Shown here: positions 1 to 7,894 of the stretch, in pieces
How positions within the stretch are numbered: position 1 is the stretch's first letter
Layout: each line of letters opens with the position of its first letter
NCBI GenBank assembly: GCA_044370655.1
Contig: JBILVD010000011.1
Span: 1-21,558, forward strand
Origin: CAZFPN01 sp044370655
GTDB lineage: Bacteria > Pseudomonadota > Alphaproteobacteria > Rickettsiales > Deianiraeaceae
Direction: 5' to 3'
Length of the DNA stretch: 21,558 bases
Made by a program: the position numbers and the translations under genes
Notes under the pieces: model-generated
The model's database searches: none
The model's input: only the letters and a program-made list of their open reading frames with translations
Told to the model about the DNA's origin: nothing

Positions 1-79
1 TGCCCCACCTTTTTTTAGCAAACCATTCTCTGCAAGTCTTTTCTTCTGCAAAATGTTTTTGAAACTCAATTAAATTCAT
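1..79 (-). mobile_element. IS1595-family transposase, N-terminal fragment cut by window edge
   Basis: The first 26 codons of a minus-strand gene starting at 79 are visible; the rest lies outside the window. The start reads MNLIEFQKHF, followed by a Cys-Arg-Glu and an Arg-Trp. This closely matches the opening of IS1595-type transposases, where a conserved MNLIEFQ..F..E..C.E start precedes a zinc-ribbon domain and a DDE-type (ISXO2-like) catalytic domain. Only the start is seen, so it is unknown whether the element is intact. A perfect hairpin lies just upstream of the start. The terminal inverted repeat and target duplication could not be identified with confidence between this gene and the gene at 191. 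Confidence 0.72.
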
Positions 80-82
80 ACT

Positions 83-100
83 CTTATAATTTCTTATAAG
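83..100. repeat. Perfect inverted repeat upstream of transposase
   Basis: CTTATAA, a 4-base TTTC spacer, then TTATAAG form a perfect 7-bp hairpin. It lies a few bases upstream of the transposase start and could be part of that gene's leader or of the element's end. The role is not known. Confidence 0.4.
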
Positions 101-153
101 GTAGATTAAATATATTAACGCTAAAATTTTAATTTTTAAGTTGATTTTTTATT

Positions 154-176
154 TTTTTTATTTATTAAATAAAAAA
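154..176. repeat. AT-only perfect palindrome upstream of the aroA-like gene
   Basis: TTTTTTATTTA and TAAATAAAAAA flank a single T, giving 11-bp arms. It lies 14 bases before the start at 191. It contains no G or C, so it is a weak terminator at best. It may simply reflect the AT bias, or mark the boundary between the mobile element and the host operon. Confidence 0.35.
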
Positions 177-190
177 TTAGGTCAAATAAA

Positions 191-859
191 ATGAATTTAC
201 AAGAAAAAACAACACTAAAAATATTTTCTTTTTTGTGCTTTACTTCAACTTTGAAAGGTAAATTCAAACTTAATAATGTTACGCCTTCTAACGAAGCTTT
301 GCATTTTATTAATATTTTGCAATCTCTTGGATTTGAGGTATATTTTTATTCAAATTCTATAGAGGTTAACTCGCTAGGTGCCTTACACTTTTTTGAACCA
401 CAAGCGGAGATTGATGTTAAAGGTAGCTACCTAACCACTTTTGCACTTTGCGGGCTTTTGGCACCTTACGACTACACGGTTTTTTTAATCGATAGCACAA
501 AAAAACTAGATAAATTCAGCTTTTCTCCCCTTATACTAGGGCTTTGGGAGGTGGGGGTTCGCTTTACATACTCTCGCAATTTTTGCCTTCCACTTAGCAT
601 TAAAGGAACAAGCAACTTCCTACCAATGACGCACTCTATTTTAAGCAGTAATCACGCTCTTGAACTTGCTTTTTTGAGTATGGGATTGCAAGGCATAGGT
701 AAAACACATTTAATATCAAAAAATGATTACGGATTTGGAGATATTTTAACCATTTTAAATGCAAATTGTAAGATAAAAAAACTGGAAGATGAAGCTTTGG
801 ACATTGAAGTCTCCCTTCTTCCTCAAAATATAAATAAAAAGATAGAAATAACTTTATGA
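191..859 (+). CDS. Catalytically dead, N-terminal-half EPSP-synthase (AroA)-like protein
   Basis: This 222-residue protein follows the order of EPSP synthase over roughly the first half of that family (usually about 430 residues). There is an LxALxxLG-type segment (residues 35-50), a GNSGTT-like loop followed by LCGLLA (about 76-90), an LPLSIKG strand (about 132-138), and a segment like SAQVKSALLLAGL (SSNHALELAFLSMGL, about 152-166). Every catalytic signature I can place is altered: the N-terminal KS..R is missing, NSGTT reads as GSYLTT, the DESLRKRPM region is not conserved, and SAQ reads SSN. It is therefore unlikely to make EPSP. The frame is intact and its TGA overlaps the carA ATG, so translation may be coupled to carA. 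I read it as a repurposed or eroding paralogue; a MurA-type relationship fits less well. Confidence 0.6.
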   Translation: MNLQEKTTLKIFSFLCFTSTLKGKFKLNNVTPSNEALHFINILQSLGFEVYFYSNSIEVNSLGALHFFEPQAEIDVKGSYLTTFALCGLLAPYDYTVFLIDSTKKLDKFSFSPLILGLWEVGVRFTYSRNFCLPLSIKGTSNFLPMTHSILSSNHALELAFLSMGLQGIGKTHLISKNDYGFGDILTILNANCKIKKLEDEALDIEVSLLPQNINKKIEITL

Positions 860-1968
860 CACACAATGCAGTTTTAATACTTGATAACGGGGAAGTTTTG
901 AGAGGTTTTATGCCCTTTGAAGGAAAAGCTTTTGGGGAAATTTGCTTTAACACAGGTATGACGGGCTATCAGGAGGTAATAACAGACCCTTCCTATACAG
1001 GTCAAATAGTTACTTTTACCTTCCCTTATATAGGAAATACAGGTTTTAACTCCGAAGATAATGAAAACGGAATTAAGCCTTGTGCAAAAGGTGTAATAGT
1101 GAGAAACGAAATTATGCCAGACTCTAACTTTAGAAGTGAGGGAAGTTTTATCTACTTTGCTAAATCTCGTGGTATTCCTATACTTTATGGAGTTGATACG
1201 AGGTATATAACCTCCAAAATACGCTCTAGAAAATTTGCAAATTGTGTTATTTCTTCCATAAAAGATGAGAGTGATATGGAAAAGCTAAAATTAGAGCTTG
1301 CAAGCGTGCCTAAAATGGAAGGGCTTGACTTAACATCGCAGGCTTCCACAAAAGAGGCTTACATCTACAACGAGGGCAATTCTAGTAAAAGCGTTGTAGT
1401 GCTTGATTACGGAGTTAAGGAGAATATATTGAGAATTTTTGCAGAATACGGTTTAAAAGTAGTCGTTTTACCTTATAACGCTAGCTTTGAAGAGGTTTTA
1501 AAATATAACCCAAGTGGAGTGTTTCTCTCTAACGGACCAGGCGACCCAAGAGAGACGATAAAGCACACAGGAGAGACGGTGTTGGCGGTTGCAAAAGCTA
1601 AAATCCCTATTTTTGGAATTTGCTTAGGGCATCAAATTTTAAGCGGTCTTTTTGGAGGAAAGTTGATAAAACTACCTCAAGGGCACAGAGGAGTTAATCA
1701 GCCTGTTATTTTTTACGAGACAGGAAAAATAGAAATCACTCCTCAAAATCATGGTTTTGCATGCTCGGAGGAAGGCTTACCAGAGCATATAATCATTACT
1801 CATCGCTCTCTTTTTGATGGAGTGATTGAAGGGATTAAGATAGAAGAAGGAACGGAATTTAACGGATTTGAAGTAGGTAAAATATTTGCAGTGCAATACC
1901 ACCCAGAGGGCAGTGGCGGGCCTCACGATAGTAGGTATTTATTTGATAAATTTATTTCAATGTTATGA
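856..1968 (+). CDS. carA: Carbamoyl-phosphate synthase small chain (glutaminase subunit)
   Basis: CarA hydrolyses glutamine and passes ammonia to CarB for carbamoyl phosphate, used in pyrimidine and arginine synthesis. The 370-residue length is normal. The N-terminal CarA domain is recognisable (residues 5-150, with GMTGYQEVITDPSYTGQIV). The class I glutamine amidotransferase domain follows, with SNGPGDP, the nucleophile Cys in FGICLGHQ, and the His-Glu pair in QYHPEG near the C-terminus. That last motif reads HPEGSGGPHDS where HPEASPGPHDS is usual, a mild variation. The start overlaps the preceding gene's stop (ATGA), and its own stop overlaps the terC start in the same way. carB is not in this window. 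Confidence 0.97.
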   Translation: MTHNAVLILDNGEVLRGFMPFEGKAFGEICFNTGMTGYQEVITDPSYTGQIVTFTFPYIGNTGFNSEDNENGIKPCAKGVIVRNEIMPDSNFRSEGSFIYFAKSRGIPILYGVDTRYITSKIRSRKFANCVISSIKDESDMEKLKLELASVPKMEGLDLTSQASTKEAYIYNEGNSSKSVVVLDYGVKENILRIFAEYGLKVVVLPYNASFEEVLKYNPSGVFLSNGPGDPRETIKHTGETVLAVAKAKIPIFGICLGHQILSGLFGGKLIKLPQGHRGVNQPVIFYETGKIEITPQNHGFACSEEGLPEHIIITHRSLFDGVIEGIKIEEGTEFNGFEVGKIFAVQYHPEGSGGPHDSRYLFDKFISML

Positions 1969-2876
1969 GTATTTACACATTTGAGCTAGTTTTTATTTTA
2001 GCTTGCTTTATTATTGACTGCTTCATGTTTTTTAAGTTAAAGCGGCTCTCATTTAAAGGAGCGGTTCTAAACTTCTTTTTTTGGCTTGCGATTGCTCTCA
2101 TTTTTGCGGGAATAATTTTCTTTGGATTTAACAAAATAACAGCAAAGGAGTTTTTAGCTGGTTATTTTTTAGAAAGAACTTTAAGCCTAGATAATATATT
2201 TGTTTTTTACGTTATTTTTAGCTTCTTTAAAATAAATGAGGAAGGCAAAGAAAGAGTGCTTTTTTGGGGTATAGTTCTTGCAATTATTTTAAGAGCTATA
2301 TTTATTTTCGTTGGGGCGGTTCTTATTGAAAAATTTAGCTTTTTAATGTATATATTTGCTCTTTTCCTAATTTTTACTGGCTTAAAGCTTATTTTAGCAA
2401 AAGAAAGTGAGGATAAAGACTTCAACAACAATAGGATTGTAAAATTTTTGAAAAAAATTCTTCCAACAACAGATAAATTTCAAGATGATGACTTCACGAT
2501 GAGAATAAATGGAAAATTATTTTTTACCCCAATCTTCATAACTATGCTTTTGGTTGGATTTACGGACATCGTCTTTGCTTTAGACTCAATTCCAGCAATT
2601 TTTGGAATAACGAAGGACCCATTCGTTGTTGCAACTGCAAACTTCTTTTCTTTGATGGGTTTGCGAGCAATTTTCTACTTAATATCTCACATTATGAAGC
2701 ATTTTTATTATATAAAATACGCTCTTTCTGCAATTTTGATATTTATTGGAATTAAGATGATGTTAGCAGGCTTTTACCACATTCCAATAACTTACTCCTT
2801 GGCGTTTATAGTTGGTAGCATCGGGCTTTCCATCATTGCTTCCATCTTATTTAAAAAGAATGCAAACAACATTTGA
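1965..2876 (+). CDS. TerC family integral membrane protein
   Basis: This 303-residue protein is very hydrophobic, with about 7-9 predicted membrane segments. It carries the TerC hallmarks: LSLDNIFVFYVIF (about 74-86) and TDIVFALDSIPAIFGIT (about 200-216), each with the conserved acidic Asp-Asn or Asp-Ser in the membrane. TerC proteins are linked to tellurite resistance and to metal ion handling, including metallation of exported enzymes and Mn efflux; the substrate here cannot be told. Its ATG overlaps the carA stop, and its 3' end overlaps the next gene by 17 bases, so it belongs to the same run. Confidence 0.93.
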   Translation: MSIYTFELVFILACFIIDCFMFFKLKRLSFKGAVLNFFFWLAIALIFAGIIFFGFNKITAKEFLAGYFLERTLSLDNIFVFYVIFSFFKINEEGKERVLFWGIVLAIILRAIFIFVGAVLIEKFSFLMYIFALFLIFTGLKLILAKESEDKDFNNNRIVKFLKKILPTTDKFQDDDFTMRINGKLFFTPIFITMLLVGFTDIVFALDSIPAIFGITKDPFVVATANFFSLMGLRAIFYLISHIMKHFYYIKYALSAILIFIGIKMMLAGFYHIPITYSLAFIVGSIGLSIIASILFKKNANNI

Positions 2877-3531
2877 ATTTTCCTCAAAAAACTTAATTAA
2901 TACAACAATTTTTAGCTTTGTAGAGGGAGGTTATTTCAACTTTTTTATATCATTTGCTAGGTCTCACAACACATTTCTTCGTTTAGTTTTAAAAGAAGAA
3001 AATTTTGAGCAGGTTCATGCAGGTTTGAAGAATTCAGGTCTTGTTTATCTTGAGAGTAAAACTCTAAAGGCAAACTACCTAGAAATAACAGAAGATGTAA
3101 TTTTTTTAGATATACCTTCCTTTTTGAGAGGCGAGCTAGAAATTGAGCTACTTTTTTTAGATATATTAAGAAGCTTGGCAGGTAGGGATAAAACTTTTAT
3201 AGGTCTTATGCCTGAGAATTTTATTCCAAATTTTGCCCTTCCTGATGTTGCCTCTCGCTTTAAGGCTTCTCTCCCGATTAACTTTGAAAGCGATACAAAT
3301 TTTAACTTCTTCAAAATTGCAATGGATTTTCTAAAGCAAAATGGAATTTTAACTCAAGAAGAAGTCTTGGAATTTATGCTTAAAAACGTAGAAAGAGACA
3401 TCGCCTCATTCTCTATCTTTATAGAAGAGTTAAAAAAATTCGTCGAAACTCATAAAATTAAAGTTAAGCGTTCTCATTTTAAGGAAATTTTTGAAAATTA
3501 TGAAAAAGCAAGAAATAAAAAAGATTTTTGA
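2860..3531 (+). CDS. Hda/DnaA-like AAA+ homologue lacking the Walker A motif
   Basis: This 223-residue protein matches Hda (DnaA-inactivator) proteins in its second half. It has a Walker-B-like strand VIFLDIPSFL (about 77-86), an LPDVASRFKASL segment (about 127-138) equivalent to the alphaproteobacterial Hda LPDLASRL box, and a DnaA-type lid (ILTQEEVLEF through NVERDIASFSIFIEELKKF). Hda normally stimulates ATP hydrolysis on DnaA bound to the sliding clamp. Here the first half has no GxxGxGKT loop, and the Walker B reads LDIP rather than DD, so nucleotide binding looks lost. I chose the ATG at 2860, with MQTTFEFSS matching the usual F-F start of Hda/DnaA domains. An in-frame start at 2812 would add 16 residues lying deep inside terC. 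It overlaps nth by 32 bases. Confidence 0.7.
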   Translation: MQTTFEFSSKNLINTTIFSFVEGGYFNFFISFARSHNTFLRLVLKEENFEQVHAGLKNSGLVYLESKTLKANYLEITEDVIFLDIPSFLRGELEIELLFLDILRSLAGRDKTFIGLMPENFIPNFALPDVASRFKASLPINFESDTNFNFFKIAMDFLKQNGILTQEEVLEFMLKNVERDIASFSIFIEELKKFVETHKIKVKRSHFKEIFENYEKARNKKDF

Positions 3532-4132
3532 AATACTAAATTCTCAAAATCCTAACGCTAAAATTGAGCTAACTCATCACAACGCATTTACTTTGCTTAT
3601 TGCTGTTGTTCTTTCCGCTCAAGCAACGGATAAGCAGGTAAATAAAATAACCCCTACGATTTTTGAGGAAGTTCAAAACCCCGCACAACTGCTAAAAAAA
3701 GGAGAGGAGTGGCTATTTGAAAAGGTAAAAAGCATAAATTACAACAGAAGTAAGGCGAGAAATTTAATTAAGGCATCTTTTCAACTTGAAGAAAATTTTG
3801 GAGGAGTTGTTCCATCAAACTTGGAAGACTTGCAAACGCTTGCAGGAGTTGGAAGAAAAAGTGCAAATGTCATACTAAACTCCATCTTTAAAAAACCTAC
3901 AATGCCAGTTGATACTCATATTTTTAGGATATCAAATCGCATATTTCTTTTAAATGCAAAAAATGTTTTAGAGACGGAGCAAAAACTACTTGCAATTGTG
4001 CCTCAAGAGTTTGGTCTTGTTGCCCATCATTTACTTGTTTTGCATGGAAGATATGTCTGCAAGGCTCTAAAACCAGATTGCAAAAACTGCAAAATTAAAA
4101 ATTTATGCAAATTTACCGAAAAAAAACTATAA
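3500..4132 (+). CDS. nth: Endonuclease III, DNA glycosylase/AP lyase
   Basis: Nth removes oxidised pyrimidines and cuts the abasic site in base excision repair. The 210-residue length is normal. Visible landmarks are LLIAVVLSAQATD (early helix), the helix-hairpin-helix LAGVGRKSANVI with the catalytic Lys, VDTHI with the catalytic Asp, and the C-terminal 4Fe-4S motif Cys-x6-Cys-x2-Cys-x5-Cys (CKALKPDCKNCKIKNLC). The ATG at 3500 gives an N-terminus like that of known Nth; a TTG three codons upstream is possible but less likely. It begins 32 bases inside the preceding gene, suggesting coupled translation. Confidence 0.96.
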   Translation: MKKQEIKKIFEILNSQNPNAKIELTHHNAFTLLIAVVLSAQATDKQVNKITPTIFEEVQNPAQLLKKGEEWLFEKVKSINYNRSKARNLIKASFQLEENFGGVVPSNLEDLQTLAGVGRKSANVILNSIFKKPTMPVDTHIFRISNRIFLLNAKNVLETEQKLLAIVPQEFGLVAHHLLVLHGRYVCKALKPDCKNCKIKNLCKFTEKKL

Positions 4133-4135
4133 AGC

Positions 4136-4218
4136 CTATTCGTTAACTCAAAAATATGAAAGCTATATTCTCCAACTTAAAAATATTGAAAGTTCTATTC
4201 GCCCACTTAAAAAGATGG
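4136..4218 (+). repeat. Degenerate 28-30 bp tandem repeat spanning the nth/membrane-gene junction
   Basis: Three imperfect units share a CTATTCnnnnAACTyAAAAATAtGAAAG-like pattern, beginning near 4137, 4162 and 4190. The last two encode similar peptides in the next gene (AIFSNLKILK and VLFAHLKRWL). The units have diverged, so this is a weak but visible duplication at the start of the gene. Confidence 0.4.
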
Positions 4219-4578
4219 TTGTTGGTTTTAAAACCAAAAATGAAAATATCACTAATGCTCGCTTTCATCTCTCTTGTATTCGCTTTTTTAGGCAAAACAA
4301 CAATTTTTGCTTTTACAAGCTTGATGATTTCCCTTATTTTTATTATATTTTTATCTCAAAGCCTTAGTAAAGAAGAAGAAGCAAGTTTTAGAATTGCAAT
4401 ATATCAAAACTCCGCCTCTATGTTTTTGTATCTACTTTCCTTTTGTCTCATATGCCTTGCTTTACTATCCCTTAACTTGATAGTGCTTCTCTTCACAAGC
4501 CCAAAATTTGCCATAATTCAGTTTATTTCTATTTTTACCTTACCATTATTTTTAGGAAAAGGAGGGAGTTTAAAGTAA
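4156..4578 (+). CDS. Small integral membrane protein, function unknown
   Basis: This is a 140-residue protein. A basic N-terminal stretch with two similar peptides (residues 2-22) is followed by membrane segments at about 31-48, 52-70, 89-113 and 117-133. The soluble SKEEEASFR loop lies between the second and third. The general shape loosely recalls part of the heme exporter CcmB, but no diagnostic motif supports that and it is shorter than CcmB (about 220), so I leave it unnamed. It starts 23 bases after nth on the same strand and converges on the restriction endonuclease remnant, overlapping it by 9 bases. Either a truncated transporter subunit or a genuine small membrane protein would fit. 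Confidence 0.55.
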   Translation: MKAIFSNLKILKVLFAHLKRWLLVLKPKMKISLMLAFISLVFAFLGKTTIFAFTSLMISLIFIIFLSQSLSKEEEASFRIAIYQNSASMFLYLLSFCLICLALLSLNLIVLLFTSPKFAIIQFISIFTLPLFLGKGGSLK

Positions 4579-5302
4579 AGAATATTGATTATTTTTGACT
4601 AGCTTGATGCTGTTATAATCGCCCTCATCTTCAAAGCAATACTCCCAAAGGCAAAACTCCTCTCCTCGTTTTTCAAAAAACACAAGGCTGATTTTTTTGC
4701 TAGTGTAGGCCTTCCACTGCTTAAATGGGTAAAAAAGTTGCCTTATTATAACATTTTTTGTATTGGTATTTTTTGCTTCAATCAAAACAAGCCTCTCCTT
4801 GCCTTCATATCCCGCATCAACCTCTGTCTGCACTCCCTCAACCTCTATTTTATGACTAGAGGCGAAAAACGAAAATTTAGGGGTGTATTTTCTGCCTCTT
4901 ATCGTAAGCACTAGGCTCGCATCTTCCACGAAAGTTCTGATAATGCTTGAAGCGTAGGCAAAATCTAGATGTTGCATTTCTGAGTTCCCAATTAAAAAAG
5001 TTTCTAAGTTGAAGTCCAGTTTAGAAGTGTAGGTAAATCTTTTTGATGTCAATTCAGGAATATTAATATAGCCTTTTCCCCTTTTATAATTGCATACTTT
5101 CCATTTTTCACAGGCAAAATAAAAATTCCTAGTCCCTACTATCTTGTTTGCATAAAATTCTTGGCTCTCTTTTGCCCGTTTCCTTAAAGATTTTAGTTGC
5201 CTCTTTTATATCATCTGCTGTGATAAAAAATGGTTTTTCATCAAAATTATTTTGATATATATTTAGTTTTTCAAAAATCAAGTCCCATGGGTCTGTTTGC
5301 AT
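4570..5302 (-). pseudogene. Type II restriction endonuclease, frameshifted remnant
   Basis: The coding signal runs through three frames. The N-terminal part starts at 5302 (MQTDPWDLIFEKL, then ITADDIK and EPRILCKQDSRD) and stops at a TAG at 5129-5131. A middle part (GIFILPVKNGKYAIIKGE) is in a second frame from about 5132. The C-terminal 160 codons (GYINIPELTSKRF to the end at 4570) are in a third frame, entered near the AAAAGGGGAAAAGG run at 5072-5085. Joined, they give a protein of about 240 residues like type II enzymes paired with Dam-like methyltransferases. The nuclease core is still present: EVDAGYEG, then VLIEAKN, a PD-(D/E)xK pattern, and VIIRQLFYPFKQW. With two frame breaks it should be inactive. 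The start overlaps the methyltransferase 3' end, the normal pairing of such systems. Confidence 0.75.
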
Positions 5303-6141
5303 AATTACTATAATTAGAAATTAAAAGTTCTTCCACCTTGCCCCTTTTGGAGCCAACGCTGTTAATAGCCCTAGAAGCCTTAATTTTGTTGATATAAAAG
5401 CCCTCGTAAAGCTCCTCAAAAAAACTCCCTTCAGGGCTTGAGTTGGAAAGTAATATGAAATGCTCCCTCGCCAAAGTTTTAATGAAATTTGCAAGCCTTT
5501 CTTGCTCTTTATCCGTAAATTCCTTGCCAGAATAAGAGTTAAAACTTGAAGTTTTGCTAATTGGCTTGTAGGGAGGGTCTAGATATATAAAAGGGTTTGG
5601 AAGGGGCTTAATTTCCGCAAAATCACAAGCCTTAAGCTATGCAATTTGCAATGCTTTATGACAGGAGAGGATGGTCTCCCTATCATAAAAGCTAGGTTTT
5701 TTATAAAACCCAAACGGTGTGTTGAACTCTCCCTTTGAGTTTAAGCGAAAAAGCCCATTAAAGCAGGTTTTATTTAGAAAGATAAACATCGCACTTGCCT
5801 CAAAAACATCGTTGTAAGACTTTAAATTAAAAGCCCTCCTGATGTCATAAAAATATACCTCTTGTTCCCTTGCTAAAAAGTATTTACTAGATATTTCATC
5901 TATTTTTTCCATCAATTTTAAAGGCTCTTCCTTAACGCAGGCGTAAGAATTAATTAAGTCGCTTGAAATATCGAATAAAACTGCTTTTTCAATGCTTTTT
6001 TCACCTGCAAGATAAAAAAACATCGCCCCTCCGCCCAAAAATGGCTCGGCATAATTTTTAACCTCACAAGATGGAAGGTATGGAGCAAATTGCAGGCAAA
6101 ACTCCAAACTTTCCTCCAACCCACTTCAAAAATGGTTTCAT
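5271..6141 (-). pseudogene. D12-class (Dam-like) adenine-N6 DNA methyltransferase, broken
   Basis: The true start is at 6141 (MKPFLKWVGGK, the classic opening of this family). The frame is lost right after GGK, near 6108. It resumes one base over as a frame containing EPFLGGGAMFF (AdoMet motif I) and a target-recognition region with TCFNGLFRLNSKGEFNTPFG. A TAG at 5637-5639 then interrupts it. Reading on in the same frame gives LKACDFAEI, the catalytic FIYLDPPYKP (DPPY motif) and the C-terminal RAINSVGSKRGKVEELLISNY, ending at 5271. The order FxGxG, recognition domain, DPPY is the alpha class. One frameshift plus one nonsense codon should abolish function. The start overlaps the pepA stop (TAATG), so it was co-translated with pepA. 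Recognition site not determinable here. Confidence 0.88.
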
Positions 6142-7736
6142 TATTTAGCAAAGTGCCTCTTTGCCATTTTATAAAGAAGATGAACTCCCCAGCCTGTTCC
6201 ACCTTTTGCAACTTTAGGGTCCGCCCCTCCTTTGCCATCAAAAGCAACACCTGCAATATCTAAGTGAGCCCATTTTGCCTCCCACCCTTTTTCAAAATTC
6301 ACGAAGCGTTTTAGGAACTGCCCAGCGGTAATCGTGCCTGCCCCCCTTGCGGAACCTATATTTTTTACGTCTGCAATTGTGGAGTTTATCATGTCATCAT
6401 ACTCCTTTCTAAACGGAAGCCTCCAAGCAAGTTCACCTGTCTCCTCCCCTGCTTCCTCAATTTTGCTTGCAATTTCAAGGTTGTTATACATTAGTCCCGC
6501 ATAAACATCAGCAAGTGCAATAGTAACCGCACCTGTAAGAGTTGCAAGATTTACCATATTTTTAGGAGCGTAATTTTTTTGAGTGTAGTATAAAACATCT
6601 GCCAAAACTAGCCTTCCTTCCGCATCTGTATTCAAAACCTCAATAGTTTGCCCGCTCATACTTCTAAGCACGTCCCCTGGTTTGTAAGCCGTGCCTGAAA
6701 CTAAATTCTCCACAAGCCCAACGCTTGCAATTACATTTGCTTTCAAGCCCATTTTTGCAATAAGACGAATGGTAGAAAAGGCAACCGCAGAGCCTGCCAT
6801 ATCGCACTTCATATCCTCCATTCCGCCTGCTGGTTTAAGGGAATATCCCCCCGAATCAAAGCATACACCTTTACCTACAATTGCAAAGTCAACTTCTTTT
6901 GATGAAGGATTGCCGTAGTATTCCATAACAACCGTTCTAGGGCGGTTAACACTTGCATGCCCCACTGCTAAAAGAGAGTGCATTCCTAATTTTTGCATCT
7001 CCTCTTCTTCAATTACCTTCACCTTCACGTTTAAGCCATCAAAACCGTGAGATATCATCTTGCTAAAGGTTGCTGGGTTCAAGTCTCCTGCGGGAGAATT
7101 CACTAAGTCTCTCACTAGTGCGTTGTGGCTTGCAATTTCCTTCATTTCTTCTAGCTTGCGTGTTAGAGTTTTTGACGTATTTGCAAAAATAACGGATTTT
7201 AGTTTAGAAGACTTTCCTTCCTTTTTAACCTGAAAATATTTATCAAAACGATAGTTTCGAAGAGTTAAACCATAGTAAATTTGTGCTAGATCTTCTTCAT
7301 TTAAAGTGCTTTCTATGACTGCTTTTTCAAACCTATTGGAGATTATATTAGAAGCTTTTGCACCTAATTCCTGTATAGCTCTTACATCTACCTCTTTTGG
7401 TAAAATAAAAATAGATGCTCTTTTAAAGTGTTTTGATGTTAAATAAGAACAAAGATTAGACCCTTCCTTGCCTTCAAACCCTGCAACTTCCATCATCTGC
7501 AAAAAGTTTGAACCGTATTTTTCGTCTAATTTAGATGTAAAAGTCTTGTAATTAGAAGAGTCGGTAAAAATTAATAACGTATCTACGCTTGCAAGCTCTT
7601 CTTGGCTAAAAGACAAAATATATTTAGTTGCCTCTTCAAAGAAGTTTTTAAATTCTAATGAGCCTTCTTTCAAGGGGCTTTTAAGAGGAGTTAAGGACCA
7701 GTTCATAAAATCTTTTATTAGTTTTGCTTGAAACAT
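6141..7736 (-). CDS. pepA: Leucyl aminopeptidase (M17 family)
   Basis: This 531-residue cytosolic aminopeptidase releases N-terminal residues from peptides; some relatives also bind DNA. The C-terminal catalytic domain is clear: the VGKGVCFDSGGYSLKP stretch holds metal-binding Lys and Asp, MKCDMAGSAV follows, and NTDAEGRLVLADVL is the family signature with Asp, Glu and Arg. The N-terminal domain (about 1-190) is divergent, as usual. A further C-terminal stretch carries MINSTIADVKNIGS and AGTITAGQFLKRF. Its TAA shares a base with the methyltransferase ATG. Upstream, 18 bases before the start, lies a 15-base motif also found upstream of atpH. Confidence 0.97.
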   Translation of the reverse strand: MFQAKLIKDFMNWSLTPLKSPLKEGSLEFKNFFEEATKYILSFSQEELASVDTLLIFTDSSNYKTFTSKLDEKYGSNFLQMMEVAGFEGKEGSNLCSYLTSKHFKRASIFILPKEVDVRAIQELGAKASNIISNRFEKAVIESTLNEEDLAQIYYGLTLRNYRFDKYFQVKKEGKSSKLKSVIFANTSKTLTRKLEEMKEIASHNALVRDLVNSPAGDLNPATFSKMISHGFDGLNVKVKVIEEEEMQKLGMHSLLAVGHASVNRPRTVVMEYYGNPSSKEVDFAIVGKGVCFDSGGYSLKPAGGMEDMKCDMAGSAVAFSTIRLIAKMGLKANVIASVGLVENLVSGTAYKPGDVLRSMSGQTIEVLNTDAEGRLVLADVLYYTQKNYAPKNMVNLATLTGAVTIALADVYAGLMYNNLEIASKIEEAGEETGELAWRLPFRKEYDDMINSTIADVKNIGSARGAGTITAGQFLKRFVNFEKGWEAKWAHLDIAGVAFDGKGGADPKVAKGGTGWGVHLLYKMAKRHFAK

Positions 7737-7753
7737 AAACTATCAATCTTTTT

Positions 7754-7768
7754 TTATCAAGTATTTTT
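7754..7768 (-). promoter_or_regulatory. Shared motif upstream of pepA
   Basis: On the minus strand this reads AAAAATACTTGATAA. The identical 15 bases occur upstream of atpH at 21005-21019, in the same orientation. TTGATA resembles a -35 box, but here it lies only 18 bases before the annotated pepA ATG. That would put a transcript start inside the gene, so it may be an operator, or the true start may be downstream. Confidence 0.35.
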
Positions 7769-7894
7769 CCAAAATATTTTAGCTCGTTTTTTGATTTTAA
7801 TGTTAAAAATGAAAGACCTATTTAAACGAGTATAAAAATGGTTTTTTTGTTAAGCAGGTGGTTTTTGAAATTTTAAGTCATAAAATAAGCTAAT

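Noticed and set aside
4156..4578. Annotation as CcmB heme exporter subunit
   Set aside because: Only general hydrophobic resemblance; the protein is too short and no diagnostic residues could be placed.
5637..5639. Possible stop-codon reassignment (TAG read through) in the methyltransferase
   Set aside because: The lysR gene ends at TAG in a normal place, and the same system also needs frameshifts to restore its frames. Decay explains all lesions.
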